The notes: a model not told the origin generated them from the sequence alone. Counted from the stretch's first letter, positions 24,171 to 36,125 are shown. The stretch: 64,000 bases of DNA from Ephydatia muelleri (GCA_013339895.1 JABACO010000001.1:5265929-5329928); one strand, 5' to 3'. Translations and numbers: made by a program.

Positions 24171-24504
24171 ACACAGTGACATGTATGTAGCTGCCGGCGA
24201 GTACCTCAAAGCTGTGGACATCGTGGGATAGAAATGCTGGGTGCACAGGTAAGACATCTGACATTGCTAGGTGGTCACACCAGTTGTACTCCTCTGTCCC
24301 CCCTCCCCCCTCTCCCCCTCTCCCCCTACTCAAAGGATTATTGGCCTCGTACATGACCTTGACAAAGCTAGCCAGAGCAATGCACTTCTCTGCAAGTGTG
24401 CCACATACTATAAGAACCAATCCAAGGTCAGTACATGTAGTGTGTGTGTGAGTATGGTGCATGTGTGCGTGTGGGTGGGTGGGTGGAAAGGTGTTGCATG
24501 GGTA

Positions 24505-24513
24505 TATATATAT

Positions 24514-24558
<45 letters not shown>
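24505..24558. repeat. (GT)n microsatellite
   Basis: An almost pure GT run after a short TATATA stretch. Confidence 0.95.
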
Positions 24559-24561
<3 letters not shown>

Positions 24562-24584
24562 CAACAGCTGTGTTCCAAAGTGCA

Positions 24585-24645
24585 ATTTCCCCGGAAACTG
24601 TCCTGTTATAAAATTGCATCACGTTTGAATCACAATAACGGTTAA
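24585..24645. mobile_element. Relic of the GGGACAG MITE family
   Basis: CCCCGGAAACTGTCC, then TATAAAATTGCATCACGTTTGAATCAC: a diverged one-arm remnant of the elements at 7,170 and 18,331, in changed order. Confidence 0.5.
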
Positions 24646-24650
24646 CGTGA

Positions 24651-24830
24651 CTCCTTTATTGAACAATTGCACATACGCACACAGTCACTGTCACAAAATT
24701 TGACCGGTGCTCTCCAAATTTAACCTCACAAATCTTTTCTCCCCTCCCTTACTCCTAAGGGGGAATTCCATGCTCCAATGTCCAATCCTCGACGCCGAAC
24801 GGCCACATATTCAATACATCGCAATACCAA
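24651..24830 (+). repeat. Dispersed repeat shared with 55,480-55,655
   Basis: Shares the order CAATT-CACAT-CACACAG, CACTGTCACAAAA, TCTTTCTCCC, CCT-A-TCCTAA and CACATATTCAA with 55.48-55.66 kb. In both places it lies just beyond foldback-family DNA (a MITE relic here, the foldback at 54,741-55,423 there). Confidence 0.5.
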
Positions 24831-25368
24831 TGCTTACAGAAGACATGACGTGATCACTGACCAATGGACATTCCCACACACACACACGTGCCCCTTCCAA
24901 GCATACCATACTTCTTTCAGTGTGGTTTGGATGCAGGATTTGAACAGTGGATTTATAAGGCATTCTTTGATGTGCAAATATAGCTACATCGAAATCACCG
25001 ATGCTGATATGACAAAGAGCTGGGTATGGATCCCTTTCCCTCCTCCATTGTGGCTTTGCTCTTAAATGGGGCCACCTCTGCTATAGCAATTAAGCTCGGG
25101 CGATCTGGGAGTAGTGCAGCCCCAAGGTTTGGACTAACAACGGTGTGATGCAACTCCTATAGGTTTACACTTTTCAGAGCTCTCTGCACGTACATGAACA
25201 TATTATATACAGTACTGAGCTGCTTTCAACGTAGCAACTCACCCTTCATCCCAGCTCAAAGTTCTGTATCCATTTATCGAAAAAGCCCATCATTGCATGT
25301 GGGAACTATATACAGTCGCCTGACTTGTATCCAGTGCCCCACTTCCAAAAGTTCACAAACCACTTTGA

Positions 25369-26130
25369 TTACAAGCAGAACGCGTTCTTGCTTGCCATCA
25401 AAGTGGGTTGAGAATTTGAGATCAAACTAGGCGTTTTCTCCAAGATAGACTCGTGCGCGGCTACTACCAGATCCCGGGTCATGTGCATAATTATTCCAAT
25501 AACCCTATTTATGAGTTCCCTAAGATGCCTTCTGTGCTCACGAACGCTGTCCAAGCTCTCAGCATCTGATGGACAAAGTCTGACCAGCGTGGTTATTGGC
25601 AAGCAAAGATGCTGCATGAAATACACATGCAGGACACTAGTGACTATAGATGAGTACCGGACTAGTTCAAAAAGGTCAGTTTGGCTGCCGCACAATTGAT
25701 TCCATGCATTGGGCCATCGCTCTCCATGCATGGAATCGCATGATCCGCCATTAATGCGCTGGATATCGATGTCACGCGTGAATCATGCCATTCCCTGACA
25801 CATCAATGGGTCCACAACTACTGACTGTCACGGGTTACAAGAATGTGCGGGCATATCATTTAACTGTCAGTTAGTAGTAGCTGCTATTCTTTGAAGCCTT
25901 AGAAGGCAAGCGCTCAAGCCCCATATGCACACATGTAGCATGTCCAAAACATCATGCAGAACCATGGTCACGAGGAAAAAGTCAGCTCTCCAACACTCTC
26001 CTACATTGGCTTCGAATTCCCAGTGGACACCCATGGCGGAATATTCGGCATAGCTGACACTCTGTAAAGGTTCCAAAATTCCAATCGGATCGGGTTAGGC
26101 TATACTCTACCATGGTCGCTGATCAAAAAG
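25369..26130 (-). other. Unrecognised minus-strand open frames
   Basis: A 120-codon frame (25,369-25,731) and a 69-codon frame (25,867-26,076) have protein-like composition (for example SVREHRRHLRELINRVIGII and GECWRADFFLVTMVLHDVLD) and could be exons of one gene. I recognise no domain and see no strong splice sites. They may be chance frames. Confidence 0.2.
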
Positions 26131-26488
26131 ACTGAGGAAATTGAGATGCCCTGTTAAAAGCGTACATTGTATGTAATTGTGGAGGATATATCCATTTCGA
26201 GGCACAAGTTGTTGCAATTATAGCACATGATTTGAGAGTGAAACTGGATGACCTCTGAGCTTCCTATTTGACTGGAAAACGTATGCATGTCATATGTGCG
26301 TCTTCCCTTTCTGATGTACTAGTCTGTTGAGCCTGTGACCAATTCATGGCCACACTGTGCACGAAACTTTTATGGCTGTGTGGCACAGTCGATTATGGGC
26401 AGAGCTCCAAAATAAAACGCTTTAAAAAACATAATGAAATTCACGAAATCGTTCGAATTGTAACATTTAATGCTTGAAGAGGTCCCTC

Positions 26489-26517
26489 ATCCCCCCCCCC
26501 CCCCCCCCCCCCCCCCA
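26489..26517. repeat. Poly-C tract
   Basis: A C-only run of about 29 bp, about 400 bp upstream of the MPEG1-like promoter. Confidence 0.9.
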
Positions 26518-26897
26518 CATCGTACATATACCCAAACATACTGCACGTTACCGATTATCGCATGCGGTAGGTGTCACCAGACACTGAAAATTAGCTTGCT
26601 CCGGTGTGGAACACCTTCATCACCAAATTAGGTACAGTTTACAAAAAGTAGAACCCGCTGTCAATGTTGAATATAAATCGGGGATTCATTCTATAATGAT
26701 TTACATAAAACAGTCGTCTTGTTATCATGTATATTGAGGGCATTTGCCTCAAGGACCCAAATAGCAGCACCATATTCAGTGATGTTAAATTATATTCATC
26801 ATTCAGGAAACCATGGGACTATTCCTGTGTCGGCATTATTTGTGCATCACACATCAGTCATGGGACACACTAAGGAATCCATAGTGGGAGTTGGGAG

Positions 26898-26927
26898 GCC
26901 AATCAAGCAATCGGAACACTATATATA
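26898..26927 (+). promoter_or_regulatory. CCAAT/TATA promoter of the MPEG1-like gene
   Basis: GCCAATCAAGC (from about 26,898) precedes TATATATA (about 26,920-26,927). A start of transcription near 26,950 would leave a leader of about 40 bp before the ATG at 26,988. The spacing is compact but plausible. It has not been tested. Confidence 0.6.
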
Positions 26928-26987
26928 GCAGCCTCAAACACTCATGCTTGTGTGGCATATTTCTACAGTACAGTAAGGTGTAAACTG

Positions 26988-29247
26988 ATGATGATCAGAG
27001 TAACATCAGCAAGCTTTTTGAACCTGGCGATTGTGCTGTCCTGCAGCGCCCAACTTCAGACAACGAGCTATCCGTTTGGCGATGTGCGGAATTGTCCGAT
27101 ATCGCAACCAGGAAACTCAAACGTTCTTTTGAACCGCATGACTGTACTTCCCGGAACAGGCTTTGATAACATGCGCAACATCGACATGGGGCAAGTGTTT
27201 TTCTATAACTACAGCACTTGCAGTGTTTCCAACGACGAGAAGTACCTCCTCCCTGATAGCGTCTTTCTTCTACCAATTCTGCAAAGCAAAGTAGATCTCT
27301 TTTCAGAATATTTTAATCACTGGGATAACTATACTTCCACTACGGCCTTCAGCATTAACCTCAACGTTGGATTTGCGAAAATCAACGGAAAGTTTTCTGA
27401 TGAGTACAACACAGTCAAATCTCAGCAAGTGAACAGCAACTCCAAGACAACACGTGTTCAAGTCAGAAATAGGCTGTACACCATTAAACAGCAACCGGAT
27501 AGTCAGCTTCACCCGACTTTCAAATCTCGACTGGTGGATATAGCGCGAAACATTCTCAATCAAAACATGGCAATGGCGAGCTACCTGGCAGAGCTTCTGG
27601 TGCGAGAATACGGCACACATTACGTAAACAGCGTAGAGGCCGGTGCCGTACTCATGCAAACGGATCACATTTCGAGTTCGTTTGTACAGTCCACATCTCA
27701 AGCTTCTAACAAGTTAACAGCTTCTGCAAGCTCCGATTTTCTAGGCAAGCTGTCCATTGATGTGGCCTACGACGTCAACAATGAGCAGAAAAGCGACTAC
27801 AGCAATGCCCGAACATCCTCTCAAATCACCAGTATTGGGGGACCGCTATACAGAACCAACATGACGCTAAATGAATGGGAAGCCGGAGTCCCTAACGCTC
27901 TTGTGGCCATAGATCGATCTGGGGACCCGCTATATATCTGCATTAACCCTACCACACTGCCAGATCTCCCGCCTACAACCGTAATGGAGGTCGCTAATCT
28001 CGTGTACAAAGCTATCAATCGATATTACAAGATGAACACTGTATTCGGCTGTGCGGCGGACCCAAGCTCACCAAACTTCAACTTTCAGGCCAACATTGAC
28101 GACGGCTCATGCAAGGCATCGTCAACTAACTTCGCCTTTGATGGGGTGTTTCAAACATGCATGGTTGATCGTAACCACAACACAGTAGACCTGTGTCCCA
28201 GCTACGTCCAGACAAACCCTCTGACGGGTGACTACAGCTGCCCAACGGGCTACACGGCCGTGAACTTGCACAACGGCACTGTGCAAAGCATAAGCTACGA
28301 TACCGTATGCAATAACGTTTGCCACAAATGCGGATGGTTCCGCCAGTGCTGTCAATGTCAGAGCGTCCAAGTCGTATACGTGAGCGCTGCGACGTATCAG
28401 GCATATTGGTGTGCTCCCCTCAGCAATGTTGGACAAGACAGCGGGTTCCTTTTCGGTGGAGTTTTCTCTTCTTACGGGCCGAATCCCGTCACAGGTGCAT
28501 GCAATGAGTTGTCCGAATTACTTCATTCCACTTCGCATGGCCGCCAATGTCACAGTATGCGCCACTGCCGATCATGAATTGGGATACCCGTATTCCCTTC
28601 CGTTTGGCGGATTCGACAGCTGCGTAATTGGAAATCCCTTAGCAGCATCAGCTTCCATCCGTATGGACATAGCCAAATGGCCGCATCAATGCCCACAGGG
28701 GTACAGCCAACACGTCGTGGCGTTGGACGAAGACTGTGAAATAGATTATTGCGTGAAAACTGGGGTTCTCAGCCAGATGGCTCTAGCTCTCAATCCAATC
28801 AAGCTCCCCCCGTTCAGAAAAATGCCGTTCTCTGCAAACGCCACAAACGCATACGTGCACAGCGCTAATGGAGAGATCTGGACCAAGGGAAAGGATAATC
28901 AATGGCTAAACAACAAGTACGGTCCATCAGACGGTATTTCTGTAATTGAGATTTTGAACACCGGAGTTAACTACTCGGAGTACACTTTCGAAAGTTCCAG
29001 CACACCCCCAACGGATATTGCAGCGCCTACTATGAAATTTCCAAATGCCACTGCTACATCAGCGGTCACAGATGGTCAAAATCAACCTGACGTGGCCAAC
29101 CAATCAGGGATCATGGCTTGGGTCTCTGTTGGAGCAGCCGGAGTGGCGGTTTTCGCCCTTGTTGTTACACTCGTAATCTTTGGGAGAATGGCGTGCAAAA
29201 GGTGGCGACCGTGGCTCAAGCGGTCAGGGTACAGCGAATTATACTGA
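26988..29247 (+). CDS. MPEG1: MPEG1/perforin-2-like pore-forming immune protein, frameshifted
   Basis: Perforin-2 is a type I membrane protein of phagocyte endolysosomes that forms pores in engulfed bacteria. The first ATG is at 26,988 (an upstream GTG has no claim). Visible parts: signal peptide (MMIRVTSASFLNLAIVLSCS); a MACPF domain with the YGTHY signature (residues 208-212); a Cys-rich stretch with NFNFQANIDDGSC; a P2-like domain; one transmembrane helix (about 29,113-29,180); and a short basic tail ending GYSELY, where YSEL fits a YxxPhi endolysosomal sorting signal. It is intronless in the coding part, as in mammals. The frame breaks at about 28,500, where TGCATGCA appears to carry a TGCA duplication. 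The upstream frame stops at 28,577, while the downstream frame stays open to 29,247 with conserved content. This may be a recent null allele, a copy variant or an assembly error. Confidence 0.9.
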
Positions 29248-29302
29248 ATGAAATTTTTACTATTGCATTGCATGGACGTTTTCTTTATTGCGTGCTGAAC
29301 TG

Positions 29303-29308
29303 AATAAA
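29303..29308 (+). promoter_or_regulatory. Poly(A) signal of the MPEG1-like gene
   Basis: AATAAA 56 bp after the stop codon, consistent with a short 3' UTR. Confidence 0.7.
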
Positions 29309-29495
29309 TTACCTTATAACGCTGCTAGATCTATATGCATATCATGCATGTATATAGTGGTACATGTATTTAACTGCATCATGATATCGATGTTATTATA
29401 TCACAAGCCAGACCGTACTTAGTTTTTCGTGCACATGCATTCGCGCATGTATCTGTGTATGTTTGTGTATGCGTGTGTGTCTGTGCGCGTGCATG

Positions 29496-29610
<115 letters not shown>

Positions 29611-29720
29611 CTATATCTGTACCGGCTACATACAGAAATGGCCCATACATAGCGGGTCATCTTGTTATTTTTAAATTGAGGTTTACTATGCACTAAAAAT
29701 CGGTGTGATTATAATATGGA

Positions 29721-30465
29721 ACGTTCTATACGAAAATGGGTCTTGTGAATTTTAGATTGTAACATAAAATTTAAATCGATATATCCGAAATATTAACGCT
29801 ATCGGGTTCCTATTTTTAACACAACATACCACACCATTACTATATGTGAAATTCCATTTTAGTGTCTTACGCATGCGGGGTACCAACGTTACAAGCTTCG
29901 ATACCCCGTAGGGATTAAAACGGCCACATCTTCAGGTAGAAGTGTCCGAATCGGTTCCCTATGTAGAAGGGTTCTGCTATTGATTTGTTTTGTTCGTTAA
30001 ATTTTTTCTTAATCCGTTATGGAGATACAAGTGTGCAAAGAAATTGCATATTTCCCGGGCGTTACGCGCCATTAACGTATTACGACTGGCTTCGTGGACG
30101 TCCTTTAATGGCGCGTAACGCCCGGGTAATATGCAATTACTTTGCACACTTGTATCTCCATAACGGATAACGCAATAAATAACGAACAGAACAAATCAAT
30201 AGCGGTAGGACCCTTCTACATAGGTACCTATTTTGAACCGATTTGGACACTCCTAATTGAAGATGTGGCCGTTTTGAACCCTACGGGGTATCGGACCTTG
30301 TACCCCGCATGTGTAAGACACCAAAATAGATTTTCACATATAGTAATGGTGTGGTATGTTGTGTTAACAATAGGAACCCGACAGCGTTACTATTTCGGTA
30401 GATATATCGATTTAAATTGTATGTAATAAATTAAAATCCACAAGACCCATTTTCGTATAGAACGT
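29721..30465. mobile_element. Large foldback element, 745 bp
   Basis: Two arms of about 350 bp are inverted copies, from ACGTTCTATACGAAAATGGG at the left to its complement at the right, meeting near 30,093 in GGGCGTTACGCGCCATTA and its complement. Arm identity is high but not perfect. A diverged relative lies at 54,741-55,423. It has no coding capacity. A transcript would form one long hairpin. Confidence 0.9.
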
Positions 30466-30559
30466 ACTTCATTACATTAGTATTAAGTATTGTTCAACTA
30501 CAATCAAGACAATATTTGAATTAATTTACTGTATCAACGAAATTTATTGTAATAGTAAT

Positions 30560-30765
30560 AGTGCATTAGGTCAAGTTCACTAACTGGAACTCGCGAATTG
30601 ATCATTAATGATATGCTAATAATTTGTAGGATTGGCGGTGATTCACCCTCCCCTCTCCCTCTCACCCTCCTTATCGTAACGAGAGTTCTGAACTTAGGAT
30701 TGGTATCGCTCAAACCTAACTCCATTTTATAAAGTTGTCCATATCAGTACTGAACTGAACGAGTG
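30560..30765 (-). repeat. Dispersed repeat, copy 2
   Basis: Reverse-complement relative of 13,048-13,305, with the same ordered blocks (TGATCATTAATGATATGC, CTCACCCTCCTTA, CGAGAGTTCTGAACTTAGG, CAGTACTGAACTGAACG). Confidence 0.8.
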
Positions 30766-30769
30766 CCAA

Positions 30770-32039
30770 TGTCACAACCACGCTGACGTGTATGCACAAA
30801 ATGGCGATTTGGTATGCCTATACAGTCCTCGCCTTCAAAGATAGTACTTTCCAGTAGCCACGTAGGCTTCACCTAGCTAAAAAGGTTCGAACCAGTTTTT
30901 AGTTTGTTGGACTCCTGATAGAGCGATATCATATGAAATTCTTACTAGCTTGTTTCGGTATTCGTCTGGGGACCAGATAACAGGCATTCAGCTGTGCTGA
31001 TTGCCACCAGACTAAATTTACTACAGGGCCCTGACCTATACAGTACACTGCAATAATAGGGTAAGTTCATTGCCATTGGGCAACAGAGGTTCTACAGATC
31101 TGCATGCTTTTTCATCAGCAGCACAACCCATGTCGCATTTAGTTGCATGCAGGGTATTAAACAAGTGTACATGTAGTCATCAGATTGCTGTTCCCAGCCC
31201 TCTTACAATAAGTACGCATTGTGCTTCACATCATGCTATTGCAATACCCTTCTGTAGGAGTAGTTTTATTTAATATTCTCAATTCTATTCAATTTCCCAT
31301 ACACTGATATAGGCAATTCAAATGTACAGCAGAAGGCAAGTAGTAATGGCATGTTGTATACACAAATTGCCTACAGGCCTACAAAAAGGGATACAAAACA
31401 CAAAAGAATGAAAGGTCAATATTACTGAGTCGGGAACGAAAAATCTTCAATGAAGAGACAACATCTTGAGGTACGTGGTTCCATATGGGGATCGCACACG
31501 TTCAGTGAAAAAGTGTGCCCAAAATGTGTGATTGGGTTAACATTTTGATTGCAGGATACAAGAATGACCTCTGATGTGGTATGACTTGACCGGTTTGGTG
31601 AAGAAGCTATTTGTTTAATGCCCTAATACAGCTAGTGCGACATGCAACACTGCCTTGCCTCTGCTGGATGAAAAGAATGTACCAGACCTCCTTTTAACAC
31701 CATCACTTTACTGGTTCTACATATGATTCACAAAAGAGCGCACCTAAAATGAATGTGCATAACTTATTTCTGCAGGATTGAGAGAAAAATTCCCATTGGA
31801 TCAGACCCTGGCCCGTGTTAAGCACCATTTATTTATCAACGTACTAAAATTCGGTCCCCCACAACAAATTACCAGCAACATAGCTGAACCCGACTGCTGT
31901 CAATTACCAGACCATGTGTATTTTGGAGTACAACGGGTGTCGATCAATTGCACTACATTCCAACAGCCTCATTCCAACAGCCTCTCCACTACTAATGACT
32001 ACTCTCAAACCGCCTCTCCCACTATGACGCACTGACAAT
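30770..32039. other. Non-coding or undetermined stretch
   Basis: No recognisable gene. The 85-codon frame at 31,778-32,035 could be a degraded N-terminal part of the transposase-like gene that follows, but it has no diagnostic motif. Confidence 0.35.
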
Positions 32040-33726
32040 ATGGGATGGTGGTTGATGCAACGAATGCTCTCGCACGTGATGCATTTATACACTGCAAACG
32101 AATTATTAACTGAAGATGCTATGATAGAAGACTTGCAGGATCAGCTAATTTTAGTGACGCCCGAGCTGACTGAAGCACATGAAACGCTTGTTTCGCAGTA
32201 TTGTAACGAAGGACGTAAAATAGATGATGCAAGCAGCAGTACCGCTCGAAGGGAAGTACAAGATGCAGTTATAGGCTCAAGCAGAGCGTTGGAATTCCTG
32301 CCATCATGCGGAATTACTCCAGACTCACTTACATGTCACACCACTGCTGGAAAAATTGTAACTGTACCTCTGTGATCAGGAACAACTGATATCATTGATA
32401 CAAATCTATATAAGGGGTTTGTACTTGCTACATAGATTCGGAGTGAGGGAGAAGTTTTACCAAGAACTTTCAATGCTTCTCTCAGAGCTTCCAAGGTCTA
32501 ATGCCGTAAAATAAGCACGCATCGAACTGGACTCAACCTCATCGAGAGATATGAAAAAAAAAGCGCCTATCAATCGCGACCGATTGAAAGTACTTAGTGC
32601 GAACACTTGTCAGTATTGGTAATAGTATAATTTACAATGTAATAAATTGTAAATTCTGTTCCTCTTAATTCAGATATCGAAGAACTCAGCAGTGTTTGCA
32701 TCTGGTAAATAAATTTAAAATCAAGATTTCTGGGGATGGCACTAAGTTCTTAAGAACGTCTAATTTCATACTGTTATCATATGCTATCCTGGAACCTTCG
32801 ATTGGGCAATACTTATCCGGACTAGGTAAAGAAAGCGAATAGACCTCTCATGCAGTTGTGTTGATTGTTCATAATACTTGGTACATGCAGGCAACCATAC
32901 TATTGCAGTAGTGAAAGGTATGGAAGACTATGAAACAATCTCCGCAGCGTTTTCTGTGACCTTTGAACAGCAGACAGGCTTTGTCAATGTCAATGATAAC
33001 CTTTACCCTATTCAACTCTTTCTGAGTTCAGACTTGAAGGTCGGTGTTGTCTGGTTTAAGGAGCAACCCTATGCAAGATCTTTTTATGTTCTGACTTTTA
33101 GTTTATGCTTCTGATATTGGATCTAAATGGAGCAAATTCTATATATGCTTGCCCATTTTGCATGGTCCACCATGATAGCTTGTTTGAATTTACTAAGCCT
33201 GTTACAGTGAAATGTGGTACATAATGCCTTTCTCAAGATGGGACATGTCAAAGCCAGAAGCGCACTATATCAACACTGTTGTGAGAACACTTGCTACTCT
33301 TAGGTGAGAAAAATATATAAATTTCTATTGTCCTAACTGCAACCTTGAAGACATGGCTTTGCTATCAATGGCAAACTACAATCCAACGCAAAGGCTCAAT
33401 ACATCAGCCACTCACCTCTATACCAGTTGATCATATGATGCTTGATGAATTACTGTTGTTAAGCATTTATGTTGTGATGCTATGGAATCCGTAATCTTAA
33501 AATGATTACAAAGTCAATGGATAATCAGCTTCGTCTTGATACTAACTTACATCTATATCAACCGGTGGCATGCATTATAAGTTGCAGTGTTTCGTTCAAT
33601 GTTTGGGAATCTGAGTCAAGTAGTGGCAGATTTGATTGGACATCCTTAACTTGTGTAGGTGTAAAGAAAGTAAAGGTACTATGTACTGCATCCAACTTAC
33701 ACTATAGCTACTTCCTCCAAAACTGA
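32040..33726 (+). pseudogene. Decayed transposase-like gene with C-x2-C motif (family b)
   Basis: Ordered pieces on the plus strand: an acidic helical block (EDLQDQLILVTPELTEAHET); FGVREKFYQELSMLLSELPR (about 32,440-32,500); ISGDGTKFLRTSNFILLSYA (about 32,725-32,790), with the Asp in SGDG placed where a first catalytic Asp would be; a GTAAAG-to-CAG intron (about 32,825-32,887); NHTIAVVKGMEDYETI and a strand before LSSDLKV; ANSIYACPFC (about 33,130-33,165), a C-x2-C pair; and VSFNVWE with WTSL (about 33,590-33,690). Frames change and stops occur between blocks, so it is dead. I recall the same order of blocks in uncharacterised transposon proteins of cnidarians and other invertebrates. Sequence blocks differ from family a and family c in this window. 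Confidence 0.6.
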
Positions 33727-34365
33727 AAGATACCAAATACATTGCTGCCAACTATTGTTAAACTGGGGAAGGTATATGCTAGGGGAGTGGAGAATAAAAT
33801 GACATCATTATTGAGTGGGTTCTATATTGAATGTTAAAACAGAATTTTGAAGAGTTGTACACAATGATATCCGGTGAGTGATCACCACTAAATGCTGCAG
33901 ATGACATTCATCAGAAGAAGCGTTACTATGTATACCATACAATACTGTCATACAGTGTATGTATTGAGCATCAAATAGAATGGTCACCAACACAGGCATG
34001 CAGATGCAGTGGTGTATCATGTTCCAAACACAATATGGCAGCATGGAAGTATGAAGCAGTCTTCTTGTCAAGGTAAATTATACCGTAATAGTAAAAAAAA
34101 CGTCTAACAGTCTTTTCAGGCGTGGAGAAGCACAATGATGAGGCCAAGAGAAATTAGTTCTCTCGCATGCCCCATCCGACATCATTATGTCAGATTAGGC
34201 TGGAAAAGCTGCATAAGTATGCCAGAGAAAGGAGGTCTTGCAATAAACATAATTCTGGCGTGAAGGAGGGATAGAGACCCACCGGTCTGAAACATGGGAA
34301 GCACACCAACATCAATTTAACATGCGAATGTATCCTTAAAGCACGATGCTTTTTATATCAGTATT

Positions 34366-34373
34366 GCTAGAGG
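34366..34373. repeat. Left 8-bp target duplication of the hAT-like element
   Basis: GCTAGAGG immediately before the element. The identical copy lies at 51,929-51,936, 17.6 kb away. Confidence 0.9.
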
Positions 34374-34413
34374 TAAGGCTTGTAGCCGGTTTCGCCGGAG
34401 CTCGGGTTAACCG

Positions 34414-34535
34414 TGTAGTATAGTTGTGTATATTCCTATTTAGTGCCTGCGCGCATGCGCAGTGTGCGACTAGTATTGTGCAGTTCCTTAGGCCAGAGTT
34501 GTACGATTATGTCCTCCTGAACTTACTATATTATA
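34414..34535 (+). repeat. 5' LTR, 122 bp
   Basis: Starts TGTAGTATAGTTGTG and ends ACTATATTATA. It is unusually short for a gypsy LTR. Compared with the 3' LTR it has 11 extra bases (around TTTAGTGCCTGCGC) and one substitution. Confidence 0.9.
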
Positions 34536-34552
34536 CTGGCGACGAGGGTGGG

Positions 34553-35215
34553 ATGGCGAAATTCGGCCATCTTCAGGAGTTCGATACGGACCTGGAACCT
34601 ATCACCGCTTATCTCGAGCGTGTGGAACTGTATTTCTCTGCTAATGGTATCGGTGAGGACAAAAAGCTAGCGATACTACTTAGCGTAATTGGACCCAAGA
34701 CGTACGGGGTGCTGAGGAATCTTCTGGCGCCTTCTAGGCCACAAGAGAAGAAGTTCAGCGAAGTGACAGAGGTGTTAATACGCCATTTTGAGCCGAAACT
34801 TATTGTTATTGCTGAGCGGTTTAGTTTTTACCGCCGTAGTCAATTGGTAGGGGAAAGTGTAGCGGATTTTGTGGCAGAGCTACGACGTCTAGCGAGAAAC
34901 TGCCAATTTGGAGACTTTCTGGACGAAGCTTTGCGGGATCGCTTGGTGTGTGGATTACAGAACGAGGCCATACAAAGGGGATTACTGACAGAGGCAAAGC
35001 TTACATTCGCTGGTGCCTTAGAATTAGCCAAGGCACAGGAAGCAGCAGAGTTACAGGCTAAGCAATTTAAGGACCCTGACATAGGCGTTCATAAACTATC
35101 AAGAACAAGGCTTTCTGAAAAGGATACAAGAGAGCAATGCACTCATTGTGGACGAAGAAAATCATCCTCCAGATCAATGCCGGTTGAAGGATTGTACTTG
35201 TCACAAATGCGGTGA
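34553..35215 (+). pseudogene. gag: Gypsy gag
   Basis: The ATG at 34,553 is 18 bp after the LTR. The product (MAKFGHLQEFDTDLEP...) has the helical retrotransposon gag pattern: LLSVIGPKTYGVLRNLL, SFYRRSQLVGESVADFVAEL and RLARNCQFGDFLDEALRDRL. The frame runs into CTHCG, the start of a first zinc knuckle, and is then lost by one extra base near 35,150. The next frame (35,148 on) continues the knuckle with NHPPDQC. A mutation is likelier than programmed shifting, because the shift falls inside the motif. Gag would assemble the particle and bind RNA. Confidence 0.9.
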
Positions 35216-35992
35216 GAAAGGGCATATAGCTCGGGTATGTAAGAATAGAAGCCAGGCTAAATGGGTGGGTGCAGAGGAGGACCCAGGGGTTGAGCAAAGT
35301 TATGTGATATCTTGTGTTGGGAAGAGTCATTCTCCAGCAATGGTGGCTAAGGTTTGTATTAATGGTTCCTGGATACGAATGGAAGTAGATACTGGGGCAG
35401 CAGTGTCAATTGTATCAGAGTGCACGTATAGAGGTCTGCGTTCTGTTACATTGAAAAAGTCCCGAGTATTTTTGAGAACATATTCTGCAGAACCTTTGGT
35501 TGTGTTAGGAGAAGCTGATGTTGAAGTGCAATATAAAGGACAGCCACTGAAACTTAGACTAATTGTGGTTAAGGGAGATGGGCCAAGTTTGATGGGCAGA
35601 GAGTGGATACGTCGGATGGAGATAGATTGGAAGACACTGTGTCGGGATTCACGCTTGGCAATTCACCAAGTGCCCAGTCAGGTGCTGGGTTCTCTTGTAG
35701 AAAGCTTAATTCAACGATACAGTGACTTGTTTCGCAATGATCTAGGCAAGATGAGGCATTTCAAAGCTACCCTGAAGTTGCTACCAGATGTACAGCCGAA
35801 ATTTCATCGACCAAGGCCTGTCCCTTTTGCTCTAAAGGAAGCAGTGGAGAGGGAACTAGATTGACTTGAGGAGGCTGGCGTCATTGAAAAAGTAACACAT
35901 TGTGAGTGGGCAGCTCCTGTAGTAGTCGTACCTAAGAAGAATGGTACAGTGCGACTGTGTGGTGATTATAAAGTGTCCATAAATCAGGCATT
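35148..35992 (+). pseudogene. pol: Gypsy zinc knuckle, protease and start of reverse transcriptase
   Basis: Carries a CCHC knuckle (CHKCGEKGHIARVC), then an aspartic protease with VDTGAAVS (about 35,386), and the start of the reverse transcriptase. A TGA at about 35,862 interrupts just before the segment EEAGVIEKV. The frame then continues through VVVPKKNGTVRLCGDYK and is cut at 35,992 by the 12.48-kb insertion. The remaining part resumes at 48,477. Confidence 0.9.
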
Positions 35993-36034
35993 CTCAAGGG
36001 AGTTAAGGACAGTATCTTTTTCAGGCGCGCGCAC

Positions 36035-36125
36035 GCCATGCTATGTTTCATGTTTTCACGCGGCGCGCGCATGAGATGACGTAATAACTTGTCACCTTTT
36101 ATAAGAGTCGTACACTTGTGTTCCT
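36035..36125 (+). promoter_or_regulatory. Promoter-like sequence near the left end of the insertion
   Basis: GGCGCGCGCACGCC and CGGCGCGCGC form a GC-rich dyad, followed by a CRE-like TGACGTAA (about 36,078) and a TATA-like TTTTATAAGAG (about 36,098). This could drive rightward transcription into the satellite array. It is not tested. Confidence 0.35.

Noticed and set aside
24271..24440. Possible exon RIIGLVHDLDKASQSN before GTCAGT
   Set aside because: A single short block with no partner exons or family match. The opposite strand is equally open.
26952..26987. Start of the MPEG1-like protein at an upstream GTG
   Set aside because: Nuclear animal genes start at ATG, and the ATG at 26,988 begins a good signal peptide.
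30880..30900. TTCGAA-type loop suggesting a tRNA gene
   Set aside because: No matching acceptor and anticodon stems could be drawn around it. I found no tRNA or rRNA gene in the window.
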